Assembly (NCBI RefSeq): GCF_037975245.1
Contig: NC_092561.1
Location: 10,969,001 to 11,033,000 of the forward strand
Direction of reading: 5' to 3'
DNA length: 64,000 nucleotides
From: Apostichopus japonicus
Taxonomy: Eukaryota > Echinodermata > Holothuroidea > Aspidochirotida > Stichopodidae
The notes beneath the pieces were generated by a model that saw only the letters and a list, made by a program, of their open reading frames with translations, had not been told where the DNA came from and did not search any database. A program made the translations under genes and the position numbers. Within the stretch, counting starts at the first letter, position 1. The number at the start of each line of letters is the position of its first letter. Positions 11,701 through 21,552 of the stretch are shown here, one piece after another.

Positions 11701-14700
11701 TGATTACCAATTTTCGGGCTCGTCTGTTAACAACTTGCGTTGCCAAATTAAAGCGTATCATGCAGGAGGGACCCAATTTTACGTGACTTCGAGGTCGCTG
11801 CCGCAATATTTGCTGACGCAAAGCAGAGAAGGAAGTAACCAACAGTAACTGGAGTTTCTTCATATCTGGTGTTCAACAGTTTTCTGTATATTTTATCAAA
11901 AGTAGTTTGTTCAGATTCTTATATGATTCTTTAATGTGTTTTATTATGTTTGGCATAGGCCTAACTGTGAGTGTGTGTACTTTGGGTTTGTTTCTCAAAA
12001 ACATAAAGTTTGCAGTTTGAAGACTGCGTCCCTGGATAATACCTTGTGTCCTGGCTCAGACCCTGCTTTTGTAACAATGCTGCAATCAATATGTACATAT
12101 AATGGCCTTTCCATACAGAGAAAGGTCTGACAATCTCAACCTGTATGTGGTATGTCTTTATCAGTGTTCTGTTTCCAGACAATATAGTCCTATTACAGTG
12201 CAAGGTTCATCATACATCATTCTCAAAGTAGTTATGAATAATTTTGAATAATGCATTTTTCTTAAATCAGTTTGGCGAAACAATAATTTATACGACCAAA
12301 TGGATAATAGACCTCGCATTAACGATGTGGTATTTTTAGTGGAAATAGTCAGTTACCGCGGAAATCTCAGCTTACAAATTTGGGTTGGGCTCCGAGCCAT
12401 GGTAACTTGTAAGCGCTGTGATATGGTTTACCATGAATAGCGTAGCTAAATGCCTAATATTATTATTATTATTATGGTAAGGTGTTTGGTAATCTTTCAC
12501 TCGGAAATTGCAAAATATAAAATATTTTAAGGATGAGGGCTAAAGTTCTTTCAAGGAAAATCATGATCTTATTGACTGAAGGTAGCACACAGTCGATAAA
12601 GCTGAAATGTCACCAAGTTGGTTACACAGGCCGAGAACATGAAGGTATAGTCATCCACCTTAGTTAATGCTGTTTGTGTTTTACATTGTTTATGTTAACT
12701 ACCAACACAATTTCTTTAAGGAAACTCCATATAGATATTATGCATTCACACTTACAAGAGTTGAGTACATTCATATCATCTTAAAGTTGTTTCATATTTA
12801 AATGTATGTGTTGCAAATAATATTTTCCTTTGTTTCATTCCACAGTCTGTCTCTATCGAGAGTATGACGAGGTATGTTAGCCCGGTTAATCCGGCTATCT
12901 ACCCGCACCTGACATTGGTTCTGCTGTCCATTGGGGTCTTCTTCATGGCATGGTTTTTAGTGTATCCTTTGCAATCCACATTGTTTTTGTTCTATTTTAA
13001 TATATATAAGTATATAATTGTTATTATTTAAGGAAAAGCATGGTTTTACTCATTTTGATTGCAGTCTGATGCTGAAAAGCTTTAATTAGTGAATTAACAT
13101 TGTATCATAATAAAATAAATTGGATTTACCTAACCTTTGTTTAAGTAGGGCAGAAGGAGGTAAACATTTTACTTGTAACACATAAATACTTTGTAGTACA
13201 GTATGCTGTGTGGAAAGAAAAAAAAATGGATCTGTTTCTGAGTGATCTGAAAATTGTTTGCTGAAAGAAGAATGGGTGATGCTCTTATGAGAAAGTCTGT
13301 TATGGATTTTTAGCATTAAAGGGAATATTAATAGCTAGTAAAATTTCTGTAGCTCTGTCAACCTTTTTGATGGATGTAGGTCCAGATTTGTCAGGATATG
13401 AAAGGGTTATAGGAACTACAGCATTGTTACGAATGCAGGATTCTGCGTCCGGGACGCAATGTTTTGGCCAGGGACGCAAAATCTTCAAATTGCTTGCGTC
13501 CCGCGGACGCAAACCTTTTTTTGAGAAGCAAACCCCAAGTATACACACTCACAACTAGGTCAACGGAAAACATAACAAAACTGTCAAAACACATTTTGGA
13601 ATGAACATTATTTCTTTTCAAAAACCACAACTTCTTCTTACAAGAAGCAAAAGTTCTCCTACTCCAACAGATCATTGAATTTGTTTGAAAATAAATATAT
13701 CATAACAATCAACTGCAAGGTACAGGATTAACAACACCCCATTACGGAGATTTTCATGCTAAAAATAGACAATGATGCTTTTCCAAAATTCCCGTGATTT
13801 GATTGGTTATAAGTCCCCATCCATTGTCTGTGAAAATTCTTGCACCTGTAGTGCTCAGTGAACACGGAGTATGTTGTTTAACAACAATTACTTGCAACTT
13901 ACTTTCCCCTGTATAGAGATAGTGAAGTTTTTGCGGTACATGCTATCATGTGTGTGCACTCCAATATCATAACGTTAGGCCTTGTCACATACAGTACGTA
14001 TACCTTTTGACAACGAAGAGGCTTGGTAATATTTGAATCATTGTTTTGTTCAGAAAATGTTAATGAGTGGAGACAATCTATGAATTTTGTGGGACGCTAA
14101 CATATCTGATCCTGAACAGGATATCTCAGCTCACAGTATGTTTCTTCTCTCTGTATTAATAGTTGCTAATATGTAAAATGTGCATTCTTACCATCAGTAG
14201 TTTCTGTTGCAAAAAATTTTCCTCGGTCCAATTAACCATGTGCTTCAGTAAATGTTATTTTGGCGCAACATTCGTGTGTAAACTACTGTACTTTAGAACA
14301 TTGAACTGATTTTTTTTAAATCTACATTGCGTAAAAAACTATTCACATAGACCTACTGTAATTTTCGTATAGATGATTGCTTGCAAAGAGCCAGGATAAA
14401 TGTTGGATCAGATTTTAAGGATTTGCGCATGTGTAGTTGAAAATGAAGCTCGAACAGGCATATACATGCAGTAGTACAGTGAACTGGAATTTAGCGAGAG
14501 ATATGCACAATGTAGGTACTGGGATTTTTGGAGAGTTGTTTGTTGGAATCGCTGCAAGGTCAAAGCACGGATCTACTACGGAGTTGGCGAGTAGGGAAGT
14601 AGAAGGACGGATGAAGGAGGGGGGGGACTGGGGGTAAAAATGGGTTGAAACGGCAGGGTGGTCGAAAGGAGGGGCACCCCGGCCGCCCCTGAAAAATAGC

Positions 14701-15191
14701 GAAGTTAAGGCACTGAGCATTTCTGCCCTATATTGTGTATAACTTTCACAAAGTATAGGCTGTGATACGACACTAGTATTAGTAACAGTAGGTCATACAA
14801 TAATTTATTGAATAAACGTAATTGGTTTTCGATTGGGACGCAAGCTTTTTTTACGGGACGCAAACTTTTTCGGGGGCTTGCGTCCCTGGGACGCAAACTT
14901 TTTTTCACTAATAACATTACTGGAACTATATTGATAGCATTGCTCTTTAATGGTCGACAAAATATCAATACAAATGGTGTGTCTACAATCAAACTATGTA
15001 TTCATAATTTATCTAATAATCTTGTATAGTATATATAAAGTAATTCCTTGACCCACTCATCCAGATATGAAGTTACAGCAAATAAATACACTCGGGATTT
15101 TTACAAAGAATTGCTTGTCGCATTAGTCGCCAGTTTGTTTATGGGATTTGGAGTGCTGTTCTTACTTCTTTGGGTTGGAATATACGTATAG
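8761..15191 (+). CDS. TMEM258: TMEM258, Ost5-like subunit of oligosaccharyltransferase
   Basis: TMEM258 is a small two-helix membrane protein of the ER oligosaccharyltransferase complex, which transfers glycans to Asn residues of nascent proteins. The coding exons are 8761-8763 (the ATG alone), 12846-12961 and 15065-15191, totalling 246 nt or 81 aa plus stop. The introns use GTGAGT...CAG and GTATCC...CAG. The protein begins [20 protein letters not shown], and helix 1 follows ([19 protein letters not shown]). The conserved loop [16 protein letters not shown] comes next, then helix 2 ([20 protein letters not shown]) and the end GIYV. Length and order match the animal family (about 79 aa). I chose the 8761 start because it splices in frame and gives the family N-terminus. 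The in-frame Met of MTRY is a fallback start. Both introns are full of transposon debris. A GTAAGT donor 17 nt after the stop suggests a 3'-UTR intron. Confidence 0.93.
9064..9772. mobile_element. TIR DNA transposon with 9-bp TSD TACTGATAC
   Basis: The 709-bp element in TMEM258 intron 1 is flanked by TACTGATAC (9055-9063 and 9773-9781). The inverted ends contain TTTTCCGCATACGTTACTTT at the left and its near-complement at the right, and matches extend to GG at the tips. More TTACTTTCCGCTG / TGCGGAAAACACC pairs repeat just inside the ends. The 9-bp duplication recalls Mutator-like elements, but no transposase is present, so the superfamily is an inference. Confidence 0.75.
10162..10996. mobile_element. 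Probable TIR element with 9-bp TSD AATTTTAAA and internal minisatellite
   Basis: The flanks repeat AATTTTAAA (10153-10161 and 10997-11005). Both ends carry TTATTCGCAGGGCAGCCC facing inward. The right third is a 42-bp tandem array built from the terminal sequence. The TSD is AT-rich and the outermost dozen bases of the ends match only loosely, so I am less sure of these boundaries than of the 9064-9772 element. Confidence 0.55.
10791..10990. repeat. 42-bp minisatellite with palindromic GCAGGGC-GCCCTGC core
   Basis: Five units begin with GGCTATTCGC-like sequence at 10791, 10833, 10876, 10918 and 10960. Each unit contains a near-perfect palindrome, ATTCGCAGGGCTGCCCTGCG and neighbours. Since 42 is a multiple of 3, both strands stay open and give peptides with 14-residue repeats. 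I regard these frames as by-products of the repeat. Confidence 0.85.
11263..11786 (+). pseudogene. hAT transposase C-terminal dimerisation domain, decayed
   Basis: The frame at 11412-11786 ends with [20 protein letters not shown] and then [20 protein letters not shown]. This is the hallmark hAT C-terminal dimerisation region (S-x-x-x-ER-x-FS...N...L..L..I...GP) and reaches a natural stop at 11786. Upstream sequence from about 11263 continues in a different frame ([20 protein letters not shown]), so at least one frameshift separates the parts. The BED finger and the catalytic core were not found intact. It lies in TMEM258 intron 1 on the gene's own strand and is a dead transposase remnant, not an exon of the host gene. 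Confidence 0.8.
11940..12090 (+). repeat. End sequence of the decayed hAT element, copy A
   Basis: This stretch follows the transposase remnant. It contains GTGAGTGTGTGTACTTTGGG, TTTCTCAAAAACATAAAG, GACTGCGTCCCTGG and GTAACAATGCTGCA in order. The same order occurs in reverse complement at 13405-13590. I infer it is the 3' terminal region of the hAT copy whose transposase ends at 11786. Confidence 0.6.
13405..13590 (-). repeat. End sequence of the decayed hAT element, inverted copy B
   Basis: Read on the minus strand it repeats copy A at 11940-12090, including GTGAGTGTGTATACTTGGGG, GCTTCTCAAAAAAAGGTTTG, several GGGACGCAA-type boxes and CGTAACAATGCTGTAG. It lies in TMEM258 intron 2. The multiple GGGACGC boxes look like subterminal transposase-binding repeats; that role is inferred. 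Confidence 0.6.
14825..14912. repeat. GGGACGCAA box cluster (hAT-related fragment)
   Basis: Four GGGACGCAA/TTGCGTCCC boxes in both orientations occur within about 85 bp, separated by T runs. The same box is repeated at 13445-13512 and in weaker form near 12025. It is probably another subterminal fragment of the same decayed hAT family in TMEM258 intron 2. Confidence 0.55.
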
Positions 15192-17523
15192 CAAACAGTA
15201 ACATTAAGGTAAGTAACGTTGGTTTATGGATGTAAGCTGCAGAGCCATTCACAAGGTGAAGCTTGACTGTGATAAATAGACTAATGTACGTTCCCTGTCT
15301 GTTGATATCAATGCACATTCTGGCCAGTGAGGATCATTTTGCAGGACTGATTTGCAAGGCAATTGTCCAGGACTTTGATAGGACTTAATTTTTAAGAGAG
15401 AACAGCTCTTACATGAAAAGCATAAAGCTGCATTTTTAATGGTGTTGTAACCTTTTACTAATATTGTGAGTGTGACCAATGATGTGATGTCTACACATAT
15501 TGGAACACCCCTCGATTTAAACAAATAGTCTTGAATGTTCTCTGTGGCTACAAAGATTAGACTGCTGCTAATTATCAAACTATTAACAGGTTAATTCCAT
15601 ACAGAACTTCTTGTGTCCCACCAATTTCATGTTCCGTTTTATTTGCATTGGCGAGGATTTGAAATGTTTGTCGTTTTGTCCTGATGTTAGTTTGGTGGCA
15701 TAAAGAAATAGATTGTTTTGCAGGTATCTTATATGCTACCTTTAAATGTTGAGGATTCTAACAGCAGATTGTTTGAACTCAACTTGTAGCATTCACTTAC
15801 TTTCTCGCCAAAGAACCTAAATTATTACATTCAGATTATTTTTTTAAAAAAGCAAACACTTGTACATGGCATTATGTATTATATATCATTGAACTGGCAG
15901 AGCCAACTTGATTATCAGCCCCAGATTGGCAGAACTAGAATGGTGGGGAGGGTGTGTTTGAGGTGGGGCAAGGGAGGTGGGTGAGGGTTGTACTGCATAG
16001 GTAAGTTTAGCTTGAAATTTATGGAAAGGAACCTTTATTCATCTGCCAAAACCTTAATAGATTCATGATAAGCCAAGCACTGAGAAATAACATCCCTCAT
16101 GAGCTTACTAAGCACAGCTTAGCATTATAAAGTTTGTAAGAAAACCTTTACTTTTTCATTCCTACACAGATGATCCTTTCTATTTTCAAGATTACAATTC
16201 CAGAACAGCTCCATGACACTCTTTGTAAAAATAGATCATCCAGCCAGCAGCAGAAGTTTTGGATGTACCTTGTCTGGGCCATTCCTTGCAAATCCAAAAT
16301 CTGATGATAGATGTGGAAGGAGATGGGAACCAATACAGAAGACTAATACTTAGATGAAACTGCTCATTTCAAAGAATTTAGCAATCCGAAAAGACTCATA
16401 TATAGTCAGGATCCCTAGCTGCTATGATTGCATCTGTGGAAACCTTCTAGCTGCTACCAATGACTTATAAACTTACTTGTGAATCCATTCTCCAGTCAGG
16501 ATACTTTAAATCTATAGAATGCGGCTTGCTACGATTTAACCATTATAGACTCTCGATTAAAGGATTTCTATCAATTAAAGTGTAAGGGATACAATTTTGT
16601 TCATTAATTAGAAATTCGTAACTGGATGCAAATTTAGTCTCCTTGTTCCTATACAAAAATTGTTCAGTATCGTGTCATTTGATCTACTGTCAGTGTTAGT
16701 GGTGCGTCTGTAGTTTGTATTTCAGAATAGGACAAGAGTTTTAGAGACAGAGGGCAAACAAGCTAGTTGTGTAAAGTTGAGGTATCATTGAAACAAGACC
16801 AGTGTTTGATAATACCCGGTGCATTGCTTCAAGCAACATCTAACATGATGGAGATCTTAGGTAGCACTACTTGCACTTAAAAAGTATTCCTCTGTCTCTT
16901 TAGGAACCTTAAAAATCTCATTTTTAAGTAGTAATAGAGAGAGCGTGGAAGTCATGAATAAGTGGGCTTGGGATTGATTTATCATTAATGATAACATAAA
17001 TTTATGTTACAATGTTTCCGTTGGTAAGAAGATGGTTGCTACAGTAAGTGTTAAGATGTAAGAACCCTTGATGTTTGGTTTCATCTCCGAAGGTTTTTAT
17101 GTTAACATCTCAGACTGAAAATGAGTTTTTATAATTATAATGTCACTAGAGTGAATATGGAGCTGAATAGGAAGGAATCCTTGAGGATACATACACAAAC
17201 TATTTCATTCCATACTGTACCTACCACAACATGCAGTTCACATGTACAGTAACATCTGAAGTTGTACAACTATGGAACATCTCAACTACCGTACAATCTG
17301 AAGTTTCATACCATGGCCCATAGCAACCAGGGTACAATGTAAAGTTGTATTACTATGGCTAAACTGATTACTTTTAACCAGATATGGTTAGCCATAAAGA
17401 CAAATTAAAGAAGTACTGAAGAATATATGTTTGTATTCAACATTCCTTGGGTACAGTAAGTTTTGAAACAAAATAAAAAAGCCTCATATTATATACATTT
17501 TCTCTCTGTTGTGGTATATTTTC
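15192..17523 (+). other. TMEM258 3' UTR and downstream flank
   Basis: After the stop at 15191 there is an AAG/GTAAGT donor at 15208/15209, so the 3' UTR may be spliced. The clearest AATAAA poly(A) signal further on is at 17472-17477. No other coding region or bounded repeat was recognised. G-rich tracts occur at 15940-16000. Confidence 0.4.
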
Positions 17524-17529
17524 ATCATT

Positions 17530-17922
17530 CAGGGATGAGACTGAGCCGGGGAAAAAAAATCTGAAATTCATCGATCGCTGTCCTGGGGGAGGGGTTTAAG
17601 GGGAGGGGGCGTCCCCCTACCCTTGAGAAAATTTTTGCCAGGTAAGGAGGGCTTAGATGCAAAATGATGGACTCTAGATGGAATCTATCACATCACGTAA
17701 CTCGCCAAAAAAAGTGTGGAATTCTGCTTGTATAATTTATCCATTAGCTTTTTTGAACCCAAAAAAGGCTTTTTTGCTTGCTCTGTGCTACTTGATTCCA
17801 CCACTGGTCAAATTCGGTGTTCCTTCCCTTTACAGTCCAGCATGTTCGGCAAAAAACAAAATGCGAAAATGAAAAGAAAAAAAATCGGAAATCCGCGTTT
17901 CCGCGGAAGAGTCTCATGCCTG
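17530..17922. mobile_element. TIR MITE with 6-bp TSD ATCATT
   Basis: The ends CAGGGATGAGACTG and GAGTCTCATGCCTG are inverted (12 of 14 match) and the flanks repeat ATCATT (17524-17529 and 17923-17928). The interior motif TCCTGGGGGAGGGGTTTAAG and the following GGGCTTAGATGCAAAATGAT recur inside the 4951-8254 element near 5010-5080. The motif also recurs in inverted form near 51800-51830, which ties these families together. Confidence 0.75.
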
Positions 17923-18447
17923 ATCATTGGTTTCTTGTGATACATTGAGTTGATAATAACCTGAGAAGTGAACCAGGAGTGAGGAACTTTAATGCAGCTG
18001 TTTACTGTAGTAGTGGTAGAAAATAAGATCTGCCATTATATTGAGACTTATAACTGGATTTTGATTTGACTTTGTTTATCTGGTGGTTCCAAACAAATTA
18101 GTTAATGATGATTTAGCTGGTGTCGGGAAGGAATTAAGGTAAACCTTCAAAAGATTTACCAATGAAAGCAAGGACAACATATTTCTCAATTGGTTTCAAA
18201 CAGTTAATAACTCTCCTGCTAAATGGTTTTAGAGGCATTAACCACTTAGTTTGAAGGATAGATTGATTGAATGGCAAACCAATGCAAAATGCAGGATTAT
18301 GTCTATTGTTCTATAGAAGATATCAGTTTGCACCTACAGTCTGCAACTTTGCCAGCCAGAGCAAAAATATTTGTTTGAAGATGCCTTTGAAGAGCCCACC
18401 CCCCCCCCCCCCCCCCATTACTGTCCTCTTGACGTGAGCATAACATA

Positions 18448-19927
18448 CATTACTTTGATGGGTTAGAACCCTTAGGTTAGAGACTAGTGTATTGGTTACA
18501 CATCACATTACTTTGATGGGTTAGAACCCCCAGGTTGGAGAGCAGTGTATCACATTACTTTGATGGGTTAGAACCCCAAGGTTGGAGAGCAGTGTATTGG
18601 TTACACATTACTTTGATGGGTTAGAACCCCTAGGTTAGAGACAAGTGTATTGGTTACACATCACATTACTTTGATGGGCTAGAACCCCAGGTTGGAGAGC
18701 AGTGTATTGGTTACACATTACTTTGATGGGTTAGAACCCCTAGGTTAGAGACAAGTGTATTGGTTACACATCACATTACTTTGATGGGCTAGAACCCCAA
18801 GGTTGGAGAGCAGTGTATTGGTTACACATTACTTTGATGGGTTAGAACCCATATGTTAGTGTATTGGTTACACATCACATTACTTTGATGGGTTAGAATC
18901 CCTAGGTTGGAGAGCAGTGTATTGGTTACACATTACTTTGATGGGTTAGAACCCCTAGGTTAGAGACAAGTGTATTGGTTACACATCACATTACTTTGAT
19001 GGGCTAGAACCCCAAGGTTGGAGAGCAGTGTATTGGTTACACATTACTTTGATGGGTTAGAACCCCAAGGTTGGAGAGCAGTGTATTGGTTACACATTAC
19101 TTTGATGGGTTAGAACCCATATGTTAGTGTATTGGTTACACATCACATTACTTTGATGGCTTAGAACCCCTAGGTTGGAGAGCAGTGTATTGGTTACACA
19201 TTACTTTGATGGGTTAGAACCCCAAGGTTAGAGACTAGTGTATTGGTTACACATCACATTACTTTGATGGGCTAGAACCCCAGGTTGGAGAGCAGTGTAT
19301 TGGTTACACATTACTTTGATGGGTTAGAACCCATATGTTAGTGTATTGGTTACACATCACATTACTTTGATGGGTTAGAATCCCTAGGTTGGAGAGCAGT
19401 GTATTGGTTACACATTACTTTGATGGGTTAGAACCCCTAGGTTAGAGACAAGTGTATTGGTTACACATCACATTACTTTGATGGGCTAGAACCCCAAGGT
19501 TGGAGAGCAGTGTATTGGTTACACATTACTTTGATGGGTTAGAACCCCAAGGTTGGAGAGCAGTGTATTGGTTACACATTACTTTGATGGGTTAGAACCC
19601 ATATGTTAGTGTATTGGTTACACATCACATTACTTTGATGGCTTAGAACCCCTAGGTTGGAGAGCAGTGTATTGGTTACACATTACTTTGATGGGTTAGA
19701 ACCCCAAGGTTAGAGACAAGTGTATTGGTTACACATCACATTACTTTGATGGGCTAGAACCCCAGGTTGGAGAGCAGTGTATTGGTTACACATTACTTTG
19801 ATGGGTTAGAACCCCTAGGTTAGTGTATTGGTTACACATCACATTACTCTGATGGGTTAGAACCCCAAGGTTGGAGAGCAGTGTATTGGTTACACCACAT
19901 TACTTTGATGGGTTAGAACCCATATGT
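18448..19927. repeat. Satellite array with 482-bp higher-order period
   Basis: About 27 units of roughly 50-58 bp carry the shared core CATTACTTTGATGGGTTAG followed by AACCCC, GGTTGGAGAGCAGTG or GTTAGAGACAAGTG variants, and TGTATTGGTTACACAT. Two private variants recur at the same distance: GGGTTAGAATCCC at 18891 and 19373, and GATGGCTTAGAAC at 19158 and 19640, both 482 bp apart. The array sits between the convergent 3' ends of TMEM258 and CCT2. Confidence 0.9.
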
Positions 19928-20067
19928 TAGAGGGTCAACTAGAACTAGATTAAGTATGCTCAAATTTAGGGGCAACACTTCAGCTATATTGCACCCAGTA
20001 AAATACACCAACAAAAGATATACGTCCAACAAGATGGTTATTGGAAGCATTTTTAAATGCCTGACCA

Positions 20068-20073
20068 TTTATT
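20068..20073 (-). terminator. Candidate CCT2 poly(A) signal
   Basis: TTTATT on + reads AATAAA on the CCT2 strand, about 1.48 kb after the stop codon at 21553. Other AT-rich signals are possible, so this is only the most downstream clear hexamer before the satellite array. Confidence 0.35.
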
Positions 20074-20384
20074 TCATACATAACTTCACAGACATTTCAC
20101 ATTTTGTAGTCTCACATCAAAGAGCAAACATGTAAAAAGAAATTGTAGCATCTTTACTTAAATGGCTTATAAAAAAGAATGTGTAGAAAAAAGTCACTAA
20201 ACTTATTTTAGCAGTATTCATGAAATGACTTCATAACCAACAACAGTTGTAGTTAGTCTTAATTTGACTATGAATTTTAGTGAAGTTCTCCCTTCATAGA
20301 GAGAAGACATTACCAGGATTCAAGAAAATATATGGTAAATAACTGGACTTGACCTTTAAACATTCAAATGTATTTTAGATCCTC

Positions 20385-20605
20385 CTGCAAGCAGGAACTC
20401 ACGACGAAGCCTCATGGGCATATCAATGCCGCAAGCTGACCGAAGTCAGTCTCTTAGATTCATATTAAACGTCCATGATTATGAATTGTCCATTGTCAAC
20501 AACTCTGTAACTGGCCGACATACATTAATCTTGGATTGACTCGAATTTGAGACCTTATGATTGAAAGGCACCTGCGTTAACCACTGAGCTAACACTCCCA
20601 AATGA
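20385..20605 (-). mobile_element. tRNA-derived SINE remnant in the CCT2 3' UTR
   Basis: On the minus strand the segment starts GGGAGTGTTAGCTCAGTGG, with a Pol III A box (TAGCTCAGTGG). About 35 bases later comes CAAATTCGAGTC, a B-box-like sequence. The rest (GCGGCATTGATATGCCCATG, TTCCTGCTTGCAGGA) has no tRNA likeness and would be the SINE body. It lies in the same orientation as CCT2 within the probable 3' UTR. The small protein frame across it is spurious. Confidence 0.6.
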
Positions 20606-21552
20606 TGATTGATGTTACGTCTTGTGAGATGAAGAATTGTTATGGACATGATGATGTTTGTGATACAATCGAGGAAGGAGCCAAATCCAGAGACACTACA
20701 TGACATCCACTCCATGTTTCCACAAAGTTTAAATTACTCACTGAAAGGGTGAATCCTTCATTTCAAAGATGCCAGTATTTTTGTCTCTGAAACTTAGCTG
20801 TTTAGCCATATCATCTTCAGGACACCTCTTTTAAGTGTTGCCTCTCCTGCATAGTTGAAGTGCAAGCTAAAAAATTGTGACCCACCCCCTTCCCCCATCC
20901 CTCCATCACCCTCCTCAACAAGTTTTAATGGACCTGCTAAATATGAATCCTTTGCCACATTCTACGATTGTCACCTGATCACTATTGTCAAGAAATTCTA
21001 GGAAAGCATTGGTAAGATTTCACATGTAAAACTGAAGCATCAATACAACACAGCACTACAGTACATTGTTTGTTCGGAATGTTGTACGTCTTAGCAGTTG
21101 ACATTAAGAAATCTACTTCTTTAAACAAACATTTGCAATCTACAGGAGAAAATTGCATGCTCCTAAGCGGAGCAAAAGGCTTCAAAATTAAAAGTAAAAA
21201 CAGTTACACAACACTCAGTTCTGTTAAGATTATGACAACTAATAGATCATCAGTTTTATATAATGAAAAAAAATACAGCCAATGTTATATCTGTCAAGGA
21301 TTTTAAACAGATGAAGGGCCTTCGACACATATCTTGACAAACAATGCTACAGGATTTCAATTTGCCTATACTGCTGCCATAGGGCACCTTTACGCACAAG
21401 TTGACACTTATTTAAAGCTTGACCATGGTCACGCTACTGCCCTGCAAGGAATTACAGAGCGCCCGCCCTATGGTGAAGGCTGTCCAAGTGGTCCGGTCTC
21501 TTCAAGCGGATGAAGAGCCTAGTACATCAAGGAACAGTTTGAAATAACATCA

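Noticed and set aside
18448-19927. CRISPR-like regular repeat array
   Set aside because: The whole unit is repeated with no unique spacers, and the genome is clearly eukaryotic. It is a satellite.
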